Of a stretch of 64,000 nt of DNA, positions 38,948 to 47,334 are shown piece by piece; within the stretch, counting starts at the first letter, position 1; each line of letters begins with the position of its first letter. The position numbers were made by a program, and so were the translations under genes. The notes under the pieces are model-generated. The model had not been told where the DNA came from. It saw only the letters and a program-made list of their open reading frames with translations, and did not search any database. This DNA is from Bacteroidota bacterium. Its GTDB lineage: Bacteria; Bacteroidota; Bacteroidia; Chitinophagales; BACL12. Where the stretch lies: assembly GCA_016718035.1 (NCBI GenBank), contig JADKEK010000006.1, positions 310,001 to 374,000 on the forward strand, in the 5' to 3' direction.

Positions 38948-39118
38948 TGTCGTAATATTCTTATTATTTTTCTGTAGTTTGCGATAGAGTCTTATTAGGT
39001 AGTGAAACAAGCGTATAAATTTTTAGACCCACTTTTCTACATCTCTTATATTGTTCTGGTGTGGTTCCAACAGGGTTAGCAGTTGTATTTGAATGCCTGC
39101 AATATATAATTTGCTACA

Positions 39119-39979
39119 TTAAAAGAAATGTTTCATTATTAATATACTCTGAGGAACATAACCTCGTTCAATTCCTATCTTTAAATCATTTAATACTAAA
39201 GGAACGTATTCTTGAGTTTGTTCATCGAGTTTTTCAACACTACTTTGATATAAGTAGCTAGCCCTCCAGTTCAAAAAAGTTGCAGCAAAATCAATCATCG
39301 CAAATGCAATCGCACCCGCTTTTGGTTGCGTTCCTCCAGAGAATTCCATGCTAATTTTCATCCCTTCGGTTTTTGAACCACCTTGCTTTTTACCAACTTT
39401 ATAATTTGGTGTTTTCGATACTTGTTGATCAATAATTGTTTCTTTTTGTGCGCCTAAATTAGGTGATGATTTAACATCCGAATCTGACATCGAACTCTGT
39501 TGTGGATAATTCGACGTAATACTTACAACAAATTCTGGGTCAGCAATAATTGTAGAAATAGATCCTTGTCCATGCACTTCAATATGATTATAATACCTGT
39601 TTTTAAATACAGACCCCATGTTATCCAAATTAATTGCAACTACGCCATTAATAAAATTAAATCTAGCTGTTGAGCTATTTAAATATTCAGCCCCTTCTAA
39701 TTCTATACCATCAATTAATCGATTAAATGAAAATGAGTATGTGCTTGTGCCAGGATACTTTTTGAATAAGGGATCTCCAGAAAAAAAACGACCTAATCTA
39801 GCATCTTCAACTCTATATTTATAATTTACAGCGCCACCAAAATATTCATTATCTAACTCTTGATTTTGAAACCCGTATCTGTACTCACTTCCCCCTTCCC
39901 AATTTCTCCCTACCAACAACATCCCGAACGGGTCGTGAGGCAGTGGCTTTGTAATGCGTTGCGGGTTTAGATTATCCAT
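39119..39979 (-). CDS. Orphan Rhs C-terminal tip 6 (3' end frameshifted)
   Basis: Leader 'MDNLNPQRITKPLP', core 'HDPFGMLLVGRNWEGG' and a diverged remainder ('YGFQNQELDNEYFGG', 'EDARLGRFFSGDPLFKKYP'). The variable domain matches tip 1: 'GAEYLNSSTARFNFINGVVA' against 'GLEYLSNEDARFKYINGLTV', and the later 'FLNWRASYLYQ' block. The frame ends at 39119, but homology to tip 1 continues in other frames ('FNVANYILQAFKYN', then 'ANPVGTTPEQYKRCRKVGLK') up to a stop at 38964, so two small indels cut the natural C-terminus. Activity unknown. Confidence 0.78.
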   Translation of the reverse strand: MDNLNPQRITKPLPHDPFGMLLVGRNWEGGSEYRYGFQNQELDNEYFGGAVNYKYRVEDARLGRFFSGDPLFKKYPGTSTYSFSFNRLIDGIELEGAEYLNSSTARFNFINGVVAINLDNMGSVFKNRYYNHIEVHGQGSISTIIADPEFVVSITSNYPQQSSMSDSDVKSSPNLGAQKETIIDQQVSKTPNYKVGKKQGGSKTEGMKISMEFSGGTQPKAGAIAFAMIDFAATFLNWRASYLYQSSVEKLDEQTQEYVPLVLNDLKIGIERGYVPQSILIMKHFF

Positions 39980-40857
39980 GAGTTAAAATTAAAGAAAATT
40001 ACAAATTTTTAGTCTTTTTTGAGGTTTTTTGGTGAGAAAATTTAACAAATTAATTATAATTTTATTTATATAAAATTTCCAAATAAAATATCTCGGAATT
40101 TTGAATATATCCACCACATAATGAAACGAAAAATACAGTGATTGGTTATTAAATACGAGCATTAATCAATCAGTATTTTAATCAGTTGTATGGAGCAACC
40201 TGCTGGTAAAACAAAATATCCACCACTAAGAAAATGGTACTCAATGTTGGATTTAGTTTTTCAGGTACTTTTATTTGAACAAAACTATTACCATCAGATT
40301 CAATAGTTTTTTTTCTTAATGCGTAAGGTGTGGTAAGTAAACGTTTGGCAATTAAGTCTCTTTTCTTTGCAATAAGCAGCCATTGACTAGCTACTCTCTT
40401 TCCCTGCCCGACATAGTCATTCAGACGGGCAATTTGCTGCATTCTCCTGAAAATTAATGGTATATTTAATCCTGACACAAAGAGAACTGGATGTTTTTAA
40501 TTGTGCAATATCTAGTTCACCGCATGGTTACATTTCAGCTTTAAGTGTAACAGAAGGCCTCAAATGGATTGGTCATGTCTTAAAGCTTTACGCAAGAAAT
40601 TTTGAGTTATTAATTATCAGGTCTTTCTGTTTTATGCAATGGCAAGTTTTACTATATTGGGATATAAACAAGGAAGTAGGTAGATTTCACTTCAAATTTG
40701 TTAAGGCATTTTGTAAAATACTTATCAGCTTTAGGACTTGTAATCTTTGTCATATCACTACAACTAATTAAACATCGAATAAATTTACCATTCACATGGG
40801 TGGAATTAAATTGATTGTTTGTTGTGCTAATATTTTTATGAATTATACTATTGGGTT
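39980..40857. other. Unresolved stretch between tips 5 and 6
   Basis: No recognisable gene. Frames at 40182-40478 (minus, 98 codons, 'YVGQGKRVASQWLLIAKKRD') and 40457-40771 (plus, 104 codons) are open but resemble nothing I know. A shorter minus-strand frame ('DMTKITSPKADKYFTKCLNK') also looks protein-like. Decayed cassette remnants are possible. Confidence 0.4.
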
Positions 40858-41151
40858 TTAGTTTGGTAAAGCCGTTTTATATTCAGTCTCATTTATTGTA
40901 ATATTGTCAACAATTAATCCATTTGCCGATTGATACACATCAAATTTCGAAAATATTTTCTTCTTAAATAAAGAGTCAACGACAAAATAAATATTTGGCA
41001 TAGGACCCGTGTCTGATAATTTAAAATTTGTTGAAGCATAAACATTGCATGATATTGAAATTGTGTCCAATATGATGGGATCAATATTTGCTACATTTCC
41101 AGAAGCGTAAAAGTGCGATTGGAAGAAAATGCTTAAAAAAATTGTTTTCAT
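40858..41151 (-). CDS. Candidate immunity protein for tip 5 (secreted)
   Basis: 97 residues with an N-terminal signal ('MKTIFLSIFFQSHFYASG'), mature part beta-rich without known motif. The start codon lies one base after the stop codon of the metzincin-like tip, so the two are almost certainly co-translated. If the pairing is right, it would be a periplasmic inhibitor of the protease. No family recognised. Confidence 0.65.
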   Translation of the reverse strand: MKTIFLSIFFQSHFYASGNVANIDPIILDTISISCNVYASTNFKLSDTGPMPNIYFVVDSLFKKKIFSKFDVYQSANGLIVDNITINETEYKTALPN

Positions 41152-41152
41152 T

Positions 41153-42134
41153 TTAATTAGGTTTTTGTATAACTTGTCCTGTCATTAATCCGCCTTCTTC
41201 AATATTCAAAGTTGGTCGTTTGTCAATTACTTTATATTCAACTTTTGGCAAATCGCCTTTAATAGCTTTTTCGCCATTCCTAAAGATTGTTGCTGTTGCA
41301 GTAGTTAAAACATACTTGCTTTTTATACCTTCAATTTTAAATCCGGCAGCAGTTAAAGTTGTCCCTACGCCGCCCCATTCAAGATTTACGCCTTGAGTGC
41401 CCATCAATTTATGGGAAATACCTAAAGTATGCAAAATTTCGTGAATGTCAGTCAATAATGGATTTGAGTTATGACGGCTATGTGCACTTGGATCCAAACT
41501 TGAATGTTTCTACCATTATCCGCATATCCTAAAAATCCATAAAATTCAATTTCGGGGTCCTCTTGAAACGTATTTCCTTTACCAGATCCATCTGATTTTC
41601 TTGAGTTTTCAGGGTTGTTAGAATTGTTTTTTATGACCCATTTGCCAAGGTCGACATTTAAATACTCTAAGGTTTCATATGTAGTAGTACCTTTAGGCGC
41701 CACCTGAACAACATTAATATTATAAACAATCTTATATTCATTTCCTTGGTTATCTACAAAACATAATCTTCAGATAAGCCATTCAAATACATTGCTGCGT
41801 TAGTAGCTCGACTAGTTTCTCTATCGGTTTCTGTATAATATGTAGCGGAAATTGTTATTGTTCGATTATAATCTTCAATGGAGACTGTAAAATCCTTGCC
41901 ATTTACCTCTTTATAAATAATTGGGTTATTATTAACAAAACAGTATGGTGTTAATTGAGGGTATTTTTCATTTAGTAAGTCGATGCTTAACCACCGTCCA
42001 AGTCTTGGGTCAAAAACCCTCGCTCCAAAATCAACCGCAACATCATTACCATAAACATCATCAACATTTTCCTTTCCATTAAATCCATATTTATAAGTGG
42101 TTGTAGACTGCCAATTTCGTCCCACCAACAACAT
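41153..42134 (-). pseudogene. Orphan Rhs tip 5 with metzincin zinc-protease motif, frameshifted
   Basis: Three frames read as one protein: 42134-41754 (core 'MLLVGRNWQSTTTYKYGFNG', 'DFGARVFDPRLGRWLSID'), then 'DNQGNEYKIVYNINVVQ' onward to about 41500, then 41497-41153 with 'DIHEILHTLGISH'. This is a full HExxHxxGxxH zinc-binding motif (41411-41443) of metzincin peptidases. The breaks lie near the TTTT run at about 41757 and near 41500. No ATG precedes the DPFG codons; translation could only begin at the Met of 'GMLL'. The motif strongly suggests the toxic domain is a metalloprotease; the whole gene may be inactive if the frameshifts are real. Confidence 0.8.
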
Positions 42135-42502
42135 CCCGAACGGGTCGGTTTTTATCGCTTAAATACTTGTCTTCTAGTGGTTAGCATATTTAAAAGTAAC
42201 TTAAAATTAGTTAAAGTAGAAGTATGTGTGATTATTTGATTTCGGACGCTAGTGTCAACTTTTCAAATTTTCGGGTGTTTACATTTTGGATGCATACAAT
42301 TTCTAACCTCCGAACTTGTACTTAATAGTGGCATCCTAAACAAGTGACGGTCGTCTACCGTGTGAATTTAATATATTAATGCCTTGTAAAATTGCAATTT
42401 GTCATTCAAATTAAAGAATAAAATCAAATTAATAAATATTTTATTAATTCATTTGGATGATTACCATCAAGTAGGCATCAAAATTTAGAACATTAGGAAA
42501 AG
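42135..42502. other. Spacer upstream of tip 5
   Basis: About 370 bp without a gene. Its left end (42195-42244) carries the leader block shared with tips 3, 4 and 9 ('TACTTTAAC', 'TTTTAAGTTAC' on the minus strand), a possible promoter. Confidence 0.45.
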
Positions 42503-43341
42503 CTAATTTATAACATATTTTGTAATTTTATTTAGCCCTTGCGATATTTCTTCAACTGCAAATATGAGCCCGTAGTTTAAAAAATAATAGTATTTTTCCG
42601 AGCCATTTAATTCGCCATTAAAATAAGTTTGTATTTCAATTACGTTATTAAATTCATTATAAATAAAATATTGAATCGATGCTTGCCCATTTCCGATGCA
42701 CTTATAAGAATTTATAATTTGCTCATTAAAAGTCAAATTATTATCGTATTCCTTAATAATAATTTGCTTAAAGCAAATAGTATCCGGTACAAATTTGAAG
42801 GTAGTGATATCTAACGTATCCGAAAAAAAATAATCAATAATTGCAACTGTTTCGTTATTTTTATAAATCTTTTCTTTTACCAAAACATCCGAAGAGTCAT
42901 ATTCAAAAATACGACAATACTCTGTTGTATCTCCACCTTTTAGTTGCTTGATAAGATATGGATGATAACGAAAGTAAATGGAATCACTTATCCTCCCAAA
43001 TGCAGATGCATGATAACTTGATATTAGTTGTGAGGCTTTATACAAATAATGAATTGTATCAGTTGTATTCATGTTGTAGTGAATAACTTTAGAAACTACT
43101 CCATTTGTAATTAAAACTTCAGTCATTGGCTTGAACTCACTTTCAATGGTTAAATTTACAAAATTAGTTGATAGCAGTCAGTGCAGTAATAAACAAATTC
43201 ATTTATTTGTTTTATACTATCATAGTTAAGAGAAAACTTACTCTTATAGCTGTGATCAAAAGTATTTGGGTAAATTATTTGCCCAATTACTGTGTTCCGA
43301 ACCAAAGAAGTAAAAACTATACAATAAATAAAAATACGCAT
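42503..43341 (-). pseudogene. Candidate immunity gene for tip 4, one frameshift
   Basis: The first frame (43341-43156) gives a signal peptide and 'YPNTFDHSYKSKFSLNYDSI'; the second (to 42503) gives 207 residues with strand-turn repeats ('RIFEYDSSDVLVKEKIYKN', 'YFIYNEFNNVIEIQTYFNG') like MORN/YwqK-type antitoxins. A third-frame bridge 'TNFVNLTIESEFKP' joins them, implying one indel near 43150. The joined protein has about 279 residues, close in size and style to the 33054-33917 immunity candidate. Located 20 bp after tip 4. Confidence 0.62.
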
Positions 43342-43361
43342 AGAAATTAAATTATTAAGCG

Positions 43362-44408
43362 TTAATTAGATTTAACTTGAACATCATTTGATGTATTAGG
43401 CAAACTACCTTTTATTGGTTTTATTGGCTGAGGTAATCTTTCATATGGTCGATCAGAACCTGCAGCTCGTAATTCTGAAGCACTTTTTTCAACTCCATTG
43501 TACAATTTCCCTCCCTTTGACAAAGGGTATGCAATTTTAGCTACTGTAACCATTGGAGATTGGTCGGCAGAATTCCAAGCTCGTTTGTTTGTTTCATCCG
43601 TAAATATGTTTCTATGGTCATAATTTAGTGGATCTTCTGTGATTTTCTTCCCTTCAACTGCAGACCTTACCGCATGAAAAACAATTTCATGGCCTAAGGT
43701 ATAGGCAATTTTCTCAGCTTCAACATAGCGGCTTTCTTTAGAATCATACATATCTCTTAATGAATTTTGCAATGCTAGGTCAGGTAAGACTATAACGATA
43801 ACACCTTTGCCTTCGGCAGCAATTTGATTCTTAACATTTGGCTTTATTGAATTCAGGTGTAGTTGCATTTGTGGGCTATGATGCTGATTGGCATTTGTTT
43901 CATTCGATATTTGTTCGTTAGTATAAAAATCAAATGTTTGACCTTCTGCGTAAGTACCAGCAGCATCACTTGTAAACAAATCACGACCTTCTAAAATTAT
44001 AATATCATAACCTTTATTATCGGAGCTTCTAAATTGAGCTATTGCATCTGCAAATTCTGGTGTATTAAATAATATTTCTAATACTGGAAATCCATTTCCA
44101 TTTATGATATTTGTTTCACCATACCATATATCTTCTAACCCATCTAAATCTAAAAAGGCAATGGGCTTATTGCCAGCAAACTGATATGGTGTATACCACG
44201 GAAAATTTTTAGCGAGTGGGTCCAGGCTTAAAAATCTACCAATTCTTGGGTCATAAATCCTAAACCCATAATCATAAATATTTCCATCTCCATATGTTTC
44301 TTTATCACTTTCTTTCCCGTTAAACCCGAATCTATACTCACTTCCCCTTCCCAATTTCGTCCCGTCGTTTTTTTGGCTCAAACCCTCTTCCTTTCTGGCA
44401 GGAATCAT
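43362..44408 (-). CDS. Orphan Rhs C-terminal tip 4, core partly deleted, HExxxH motif
   Basis: 348 residues. Leader 'MIPARKEEGLSQK' (identical to tip 9), but the stretch encoding DPFGMLLVGRNWE is missing, leaving 'NDGTKLGRGSEYRFGFNGKE'. The deletion of about 23 bases plus one C keeps the frame. The remaining core is normal ('YDYGFRIYDPRIGRFLSLDP', 'PYQFAGNKPIAFLDLDG'). The variable part has 'AYTLGHEIVFHAV' and a later 'NYDHRNIF'; HEIVFH is not the canonical HExxH, so metalloprotease activity is only a possibility. Shares upstream DNA with tip 9 through the duplication. Confidence 0.8.
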   Translation of the reverse strand: MIPARKEEGLSQKNDGTKLGRGSEYRFGFNGKESDKETYGDGNIYDYGFRIYDPRIGRFLSLDPLAKNFPWYTPYQFAGNKPIAFLDLDGLEDIWYGETNIINGNGFPVLEILFNTPEFADAIAQFRSSDNKGYDIIILEGRDLFTSDAAGTYAEGQTFDFYTNEQISNETNANQHHSPQMQLHLNSIKPNVKNQIAAEGKGVIVIVLPDLALQNSLRDMYDSKESRYVEAEKIAYTLGHEIVFHAVRSAVEGKKITEDPLNYDHRNIFTDETNKRAWNSADQSPMVTVAKIAYPLSKGGKLYNGVEKSASELRAAGSDRPYERLPQPIKPIKGSLPNTSNDVQVKSN

Positions 44409-44415
44409 GCTTAAA

Positions 44416-44474
44416 TATAACTGAAATTTGTAAATAGTAGAAACTTTGAGTGATTTTTACAATCGATTTGAGAC
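44416..44474 (-). promoter_or_regulatory. Putative shared leader/promoter upstream of tip 4
   Basis: Identical to the block at 34962-35020 because it lies inside the duplicated segment. Contains TACTATTT near the start of the tip gene. Function inferred. Confidence 0.3.
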
Positions 44475-44596
44475 ATCAATTTCAACTGGTTTAACTTTAG
44501 GGGTTCTTACAGTAATAATTTATTTAACTTTTTTTCTTCAGTTTTGAAAGTATGTCAATGAATTACATTGTAGATTTTCCGAAATAAATATAAATT

Positions 44597-45234
44597 TTAC
44601 CACATTGCAAGCCAATAAATAATACTATTGTTTGTTTGATTTAAAGCAAAGCCAAAAGAGTAGCCATTTTTCCAATCTACTGGCATTTGGACATTTTCAT
44701 CCATATTAAACAAATGGTATTTCTTGTCTCTGTTAGCTTCAATTACATAAACCTCAAACATATTTTCAAGTCCAATATCAGCAAAATATATATCTTCATT
44801 TTGTTAAACAAATTAGGTATGGGATATTTTCCTTTGTAACAAGGCTTTTCAATGATATTTGAATCTAATAGTGGAAAAGTAGACATTTCTAGAGTAGTCT
44901 TTGTTTCAAATGGATTAATATATAAAATGCAAGTGTCTCTATCCAAATAGGAAGCAATATATTTATCTTCTAATAATACTCTACTAATTGAATCATAAAT
45001 ATCAGAACTAAGATCAGGATAAACAAGCACAAACCAAACATTATTTTTTTTCGATTCAGTATGCAATGTTGCTATATAGTTTTCAGCTAAGGGGTATTCA
45101 GGAAAATGCATTGTTAAAGTGGAATCGAATCTATTTTTATATTCCAAGTATTTATTAAAATCAGGAACTTTTTTTGATGCACTGCATGTCCCAATAAAAA
45201 TGCAGAAAGAAATGCAATAAATCTGTATATTCAT
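44597..45234 (-). pseudogene. Candidate immunity gene for tip 3, truncated by one-base deletion
   Basis: Same gene as 35143-35781, but a T5 run in the other copy is T4 here (near 44802), so the frame ends at 44743 after 163 instead of 212 residues. The remaining 3' sequence is intact in another frame up to 44597. Its tip is intact, the opposite of copy A, where the immunity gene is intact and the tip broken. Confidence 0.8.
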
Positions 45235-45252
45235 AAAATCTCTATTTTATAA

Positions 45253-46224
45253 CTAAAACAATTGTTCAACTATAACTTTTAACAATTTTAGGTTTATCTG
45301 AATTGAATTGTCATTGTTGGAAGGTTGGTTTTCGGGAAATATTGCCGTTATATTGTTCTCTTGGCCTCCTGGTTTTGATAAATTATATCTTACCGTTGAA
45401 ATTTGACTCCACTTGCTGGAATTTACCTCTTCTTCAAGAATTTCTTTATCGTTTAGTTTATCTTTAGTCACAAGTTGTTTTTCACCAATCCCAATTTGTT
45501 TTAGTGTACCTGCCTTACTAGTAATTCTTTCACCTCCATCAAATGGGCCGCTACTAATAAACTGTTTCTCTTCAATTATTACTTCTTCAGCATAATAATA
45601 TCCATACTGCTCGAAAAGCGCCCTATCAAATTTGTTTTCTAGCTCAAATTCGCTAAAATCATCTTTGAGAATGTCCATACCTTCAAATACTTGAAATTTT
45701 TCGCCAAACATATTATCTGGCCCCAATTTTTCAAATTTGTTAGGGTCGATATGATTGATATGCAAATTGTTGAGCACCTCTTGAGTTAGAGTTGCTTCAT
45801 CCTTGATAAATATTACTTCGCCAGTAGTGTGATTTAAAAACCAGTCGTTTCCATCAATATCAATAAATAATACTGGACAATCAGCTGTAAAAATATATGG
45901 AGATAAAAGCGGGTATTTTGCGGTTAAATTATCAACATTAAACCATCTTCCTAATCTGTTGTTATAAATTCTGGCACCAAAATCAATTGAGTTTTGTTTT
46001 CCCAACATTTCATTTTCACTTTCCTTACCGTTAAACCCGTATCTATACTCACTTCCCCCTTCCCAATTTCGTCCTTCCAACAACATTCCGAACGGGTCGT
46101 GGTCATTATTGCTCGCATCCTTGACCTTACTAGTAGTTTTAATTCCTAAAAATAACTTAAAATCTGTAAAAAGAAGGTGGTTTATGTGATTTTTGCGGTC
46201 AATTTGACAAACTAATTTAAACAT
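45253..46224 (-). CDS. Orphan Rhs C-terminal tip 3 (intact copy)
   Basis: 323 residues; the first 40 precede the core and the true start is uncertain, since no closer ATG exists in frame. Core: 'HDPFGMLLEGRNWEGG', 'GFNGKESENEMLG', 'FGARIYNNRLGRWFNVDN', 'SPYIFTADCPVLFIDIDG'. Variable domain 'NDWFLNHTTGEVIFIKDEAT' to 'LKVIVEQLF', acidic, no recognised family. Identical after the core to tip 8 except for small changes, but with an uninterrupted frame. Candidate immunity gene starts 18 bp downstream. Confidence 0.82.
   Translation of the reverse strand: MFKLVCQIDRKNHINHLLFTDFKLFLGIKTTSKVKDASNNDHDPFGMLLEGRNWEGGSEYRYGFNGKESENEMLGKQNSIDFGARIYNNRLGRWFNVDNLTAKYPLLSPYIFTADCPVLFIDIDGNDWFLNHTTGEVIFIKDEATLTQEVLNNLHINHIDPNKFEKLGPDNMFGEKFQVFEGMDILKDDFSEFELENKFDRALFEQYGYYYAEEVIIEEKQFISSGPFDGGERITSKAGTLKQIGIGEKQLVTKDKLNDKEILEEEVNSSKWSQISTVRYNLSKPGGQENNITAIFPENQPSNNDNSIQINLKLLKVIVEQLF
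46151..46208 (-). promoter_or_regulatory. Putative leader/promoter upstream of tip 3
   Basis: Resembles, without being a duplicate of, the leader block of tips 4, 5 and 9: 'AAATCAC' then 'TTCTTTTTAC' then 'TTTTAAGTTA' on the minus strand. It overlaps the first codons of the longest tip 3 frame, supporting a later start. Function inferred. Confidence 0.3.
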
Positions 46225-46554
46225 ATTTGATTTTGAGGTGCTTTCAATGTTATATTGATTTAAGAAGAGGTTTCAGGAAAGTTTAGGCAACCTCGTTTGT
46301 GTTTTCCAACTCAACTTTTACGGTTCCTTTTCTTGAGTTGCTTAATTAATTTGCGTTTCCCCACAATGAAATCCGTCCATCAAAAACCCCTTCTGTGATG
46401 ATTTTCTTGTAAGCTTTAATGAAAGTGTTATTTCGCACGATTGTTGGTTCCATTTTAACGTTAAAAGTTGTGTGGCGCAATTATAGCCCTTTTTAGTATC
46501 AAAACAAAACTTTAACTTTTACAAGAATAAAATCCCTTTTTTCTGCGTTATTAG
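46225..46554. other. Spacer with one very small frame
   Basis: Contains a minus-strand 35-codon frame at 46346-46453 ('MEPTIVRNNTFIKAYKKIIT', then 'EGVFDGRISLWGNAN') that looks protein-like but is not recognised. No terminator or repeat identified. Confidence 0.35.
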
Positions 46555-46902
46555 TCATTCAAGTTCTTGTAAATAGCCAATTATTTTTTTACACACGAAT
46601 TCACCAAAGAAATTAGTTCTTGAATGACCAATAAATAATTTTTCAGAATTTAACAACTCTGTTCGTATTGGGAACGGGTGCCAAATTATAATTCTTACAA
46701 TGCAAACTTCTCCTGGACGAATAAAACCATTTTCAATGAAAATGAATTTAATAGTTGTAACTCCTGGCAAAGAATTAGTCCAAATAGAAACAACCCTATT
46801 CAAATAAATATTGTTATTATATTGGGGATTAATATTTATATTCGAATATGAAAATTGTCCTTCAACAATTAGCTCAGTTTTATCATTCAGAATTGAGTCC
46901 AT
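46555..46902 (-). CDS. Candidate second immunity protein after tip 2 (EF-Tu beta-barrel-like)
   Basis: 115 residues, no signal peptide. The pattern 'ENGFIRPGEVCIVRIIIWH' and 'SEKLFIGHSRTNFFGEFV' resembles the EF-Tu domain II/III-like beta barrel used in some small stand-alone proteins of polymorphic toxin loci. This is a recalled resemblance, not a search result. It lies 227 bp after the small gene that directly follows tip 2, so it could be an extra immunity gene or the remnant of another pair. Confidence 0.5.
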   Translation of the reverse strand: MDSILNDKTELIVEGQFSYSNININPQYNNNIYLNRVVSIWTNSLPGVTTIKFIFIENGFIRPGEVCIVRIIIWHPFPIRTELLNSEKLFIGHSRTNFFGEFVCKKIIGYLQELE

Positions 46903-47129
46903 ATATGTATTGATTTGATTTCCGAATTAAACATCCTCAAATTATCAAGTGGGGCTGCTTACATAACCACTATTACAGTTACGCTTGAAAACACGTAATA
47001 TTTAAATCGTGTTTTAATTCTGAAAAAAAAACAACAAATGCTCTTTTGACAAGGTAAAATTACAATCATTATCATATTTTATTGTTAAATCAATATTTAT
47101 TAGGTATTTCAAAATAGATTTATTGCTAT

Positions 47130-47330
47130 TTAAAAGGCTATTATGTAATTTAAATCGCCATTTATTATCAAGCATCCTTCTTTAGCAATTTCGCCTTTGA
47201 ATCTACCTTTCGAAATTTGCTCACCAATATCATACTTTTCTATTATAATAATAGGCTTCAAAATAGATAAATTCTTAGTATTGAAATTTTTATTTAAAAA
47301 AACACAACCACAATTTGTTTCCATAATCAT
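47130..47330 (-). CDS. Small candidate immunity protein for tip 2
   Basis: About 66 residues from 'MIMETNCGCVFLNKNF'; starts upstream at 47354 are less likely. The ATG overlaps or touches the tip 2 stop codon region (47335), suggesting coupling. No signal peptide, so a cytosolic protein, consistent with a tip acting in the cytosol. No family recognised. Confidence 0.55.
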   Translation of the reverse strand: MIMETNCGCVFLNKNFNTKNLSILKPIIIIEKYDIGEQISKGRFKGEIAKEGCLIINGDLNYIIAF

Positions 47331-47334
47331 TAGT

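Larger units (their letters stand above)
44368..46103 (-). repeat. Large direct repeat, copy B (tip-immunity unit)
   Basis: About 1,735 bp nearly identical to 34913-36648, same orientation, 9.45 kb apart. Contains tip 3, its immunity gene and the leader of tip 4. Right of 46103 and left of 44368 the two copies diverge, and both borders are at the core motif of a tip. Confidence 0.92.

Noticed and set aside
38948..39010. Longer start for the tip 6 immunity gene
   Set aside because: Frame-corrected tip 6 homology reaches a stop at 38964, so the extra N-terminal codons overlap the tip and precede the signal peptide unnaturally.
39061..39261. Plus-strand frames overlapping minus-strand tips, and similar antisense frames elsewhere
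   Set aside because: They mirror real genes on the other strand, lack starts with any context and have unnatural composition.
43500..43800. HEIVFH in tip 4 as a zinc-protease signature
   Set aside because: The spacing is H-E-x-x-x-H, not HExxH; without a structural match the call of a metalloprotease would be unsupported, so it is only mentioned as a possibility.
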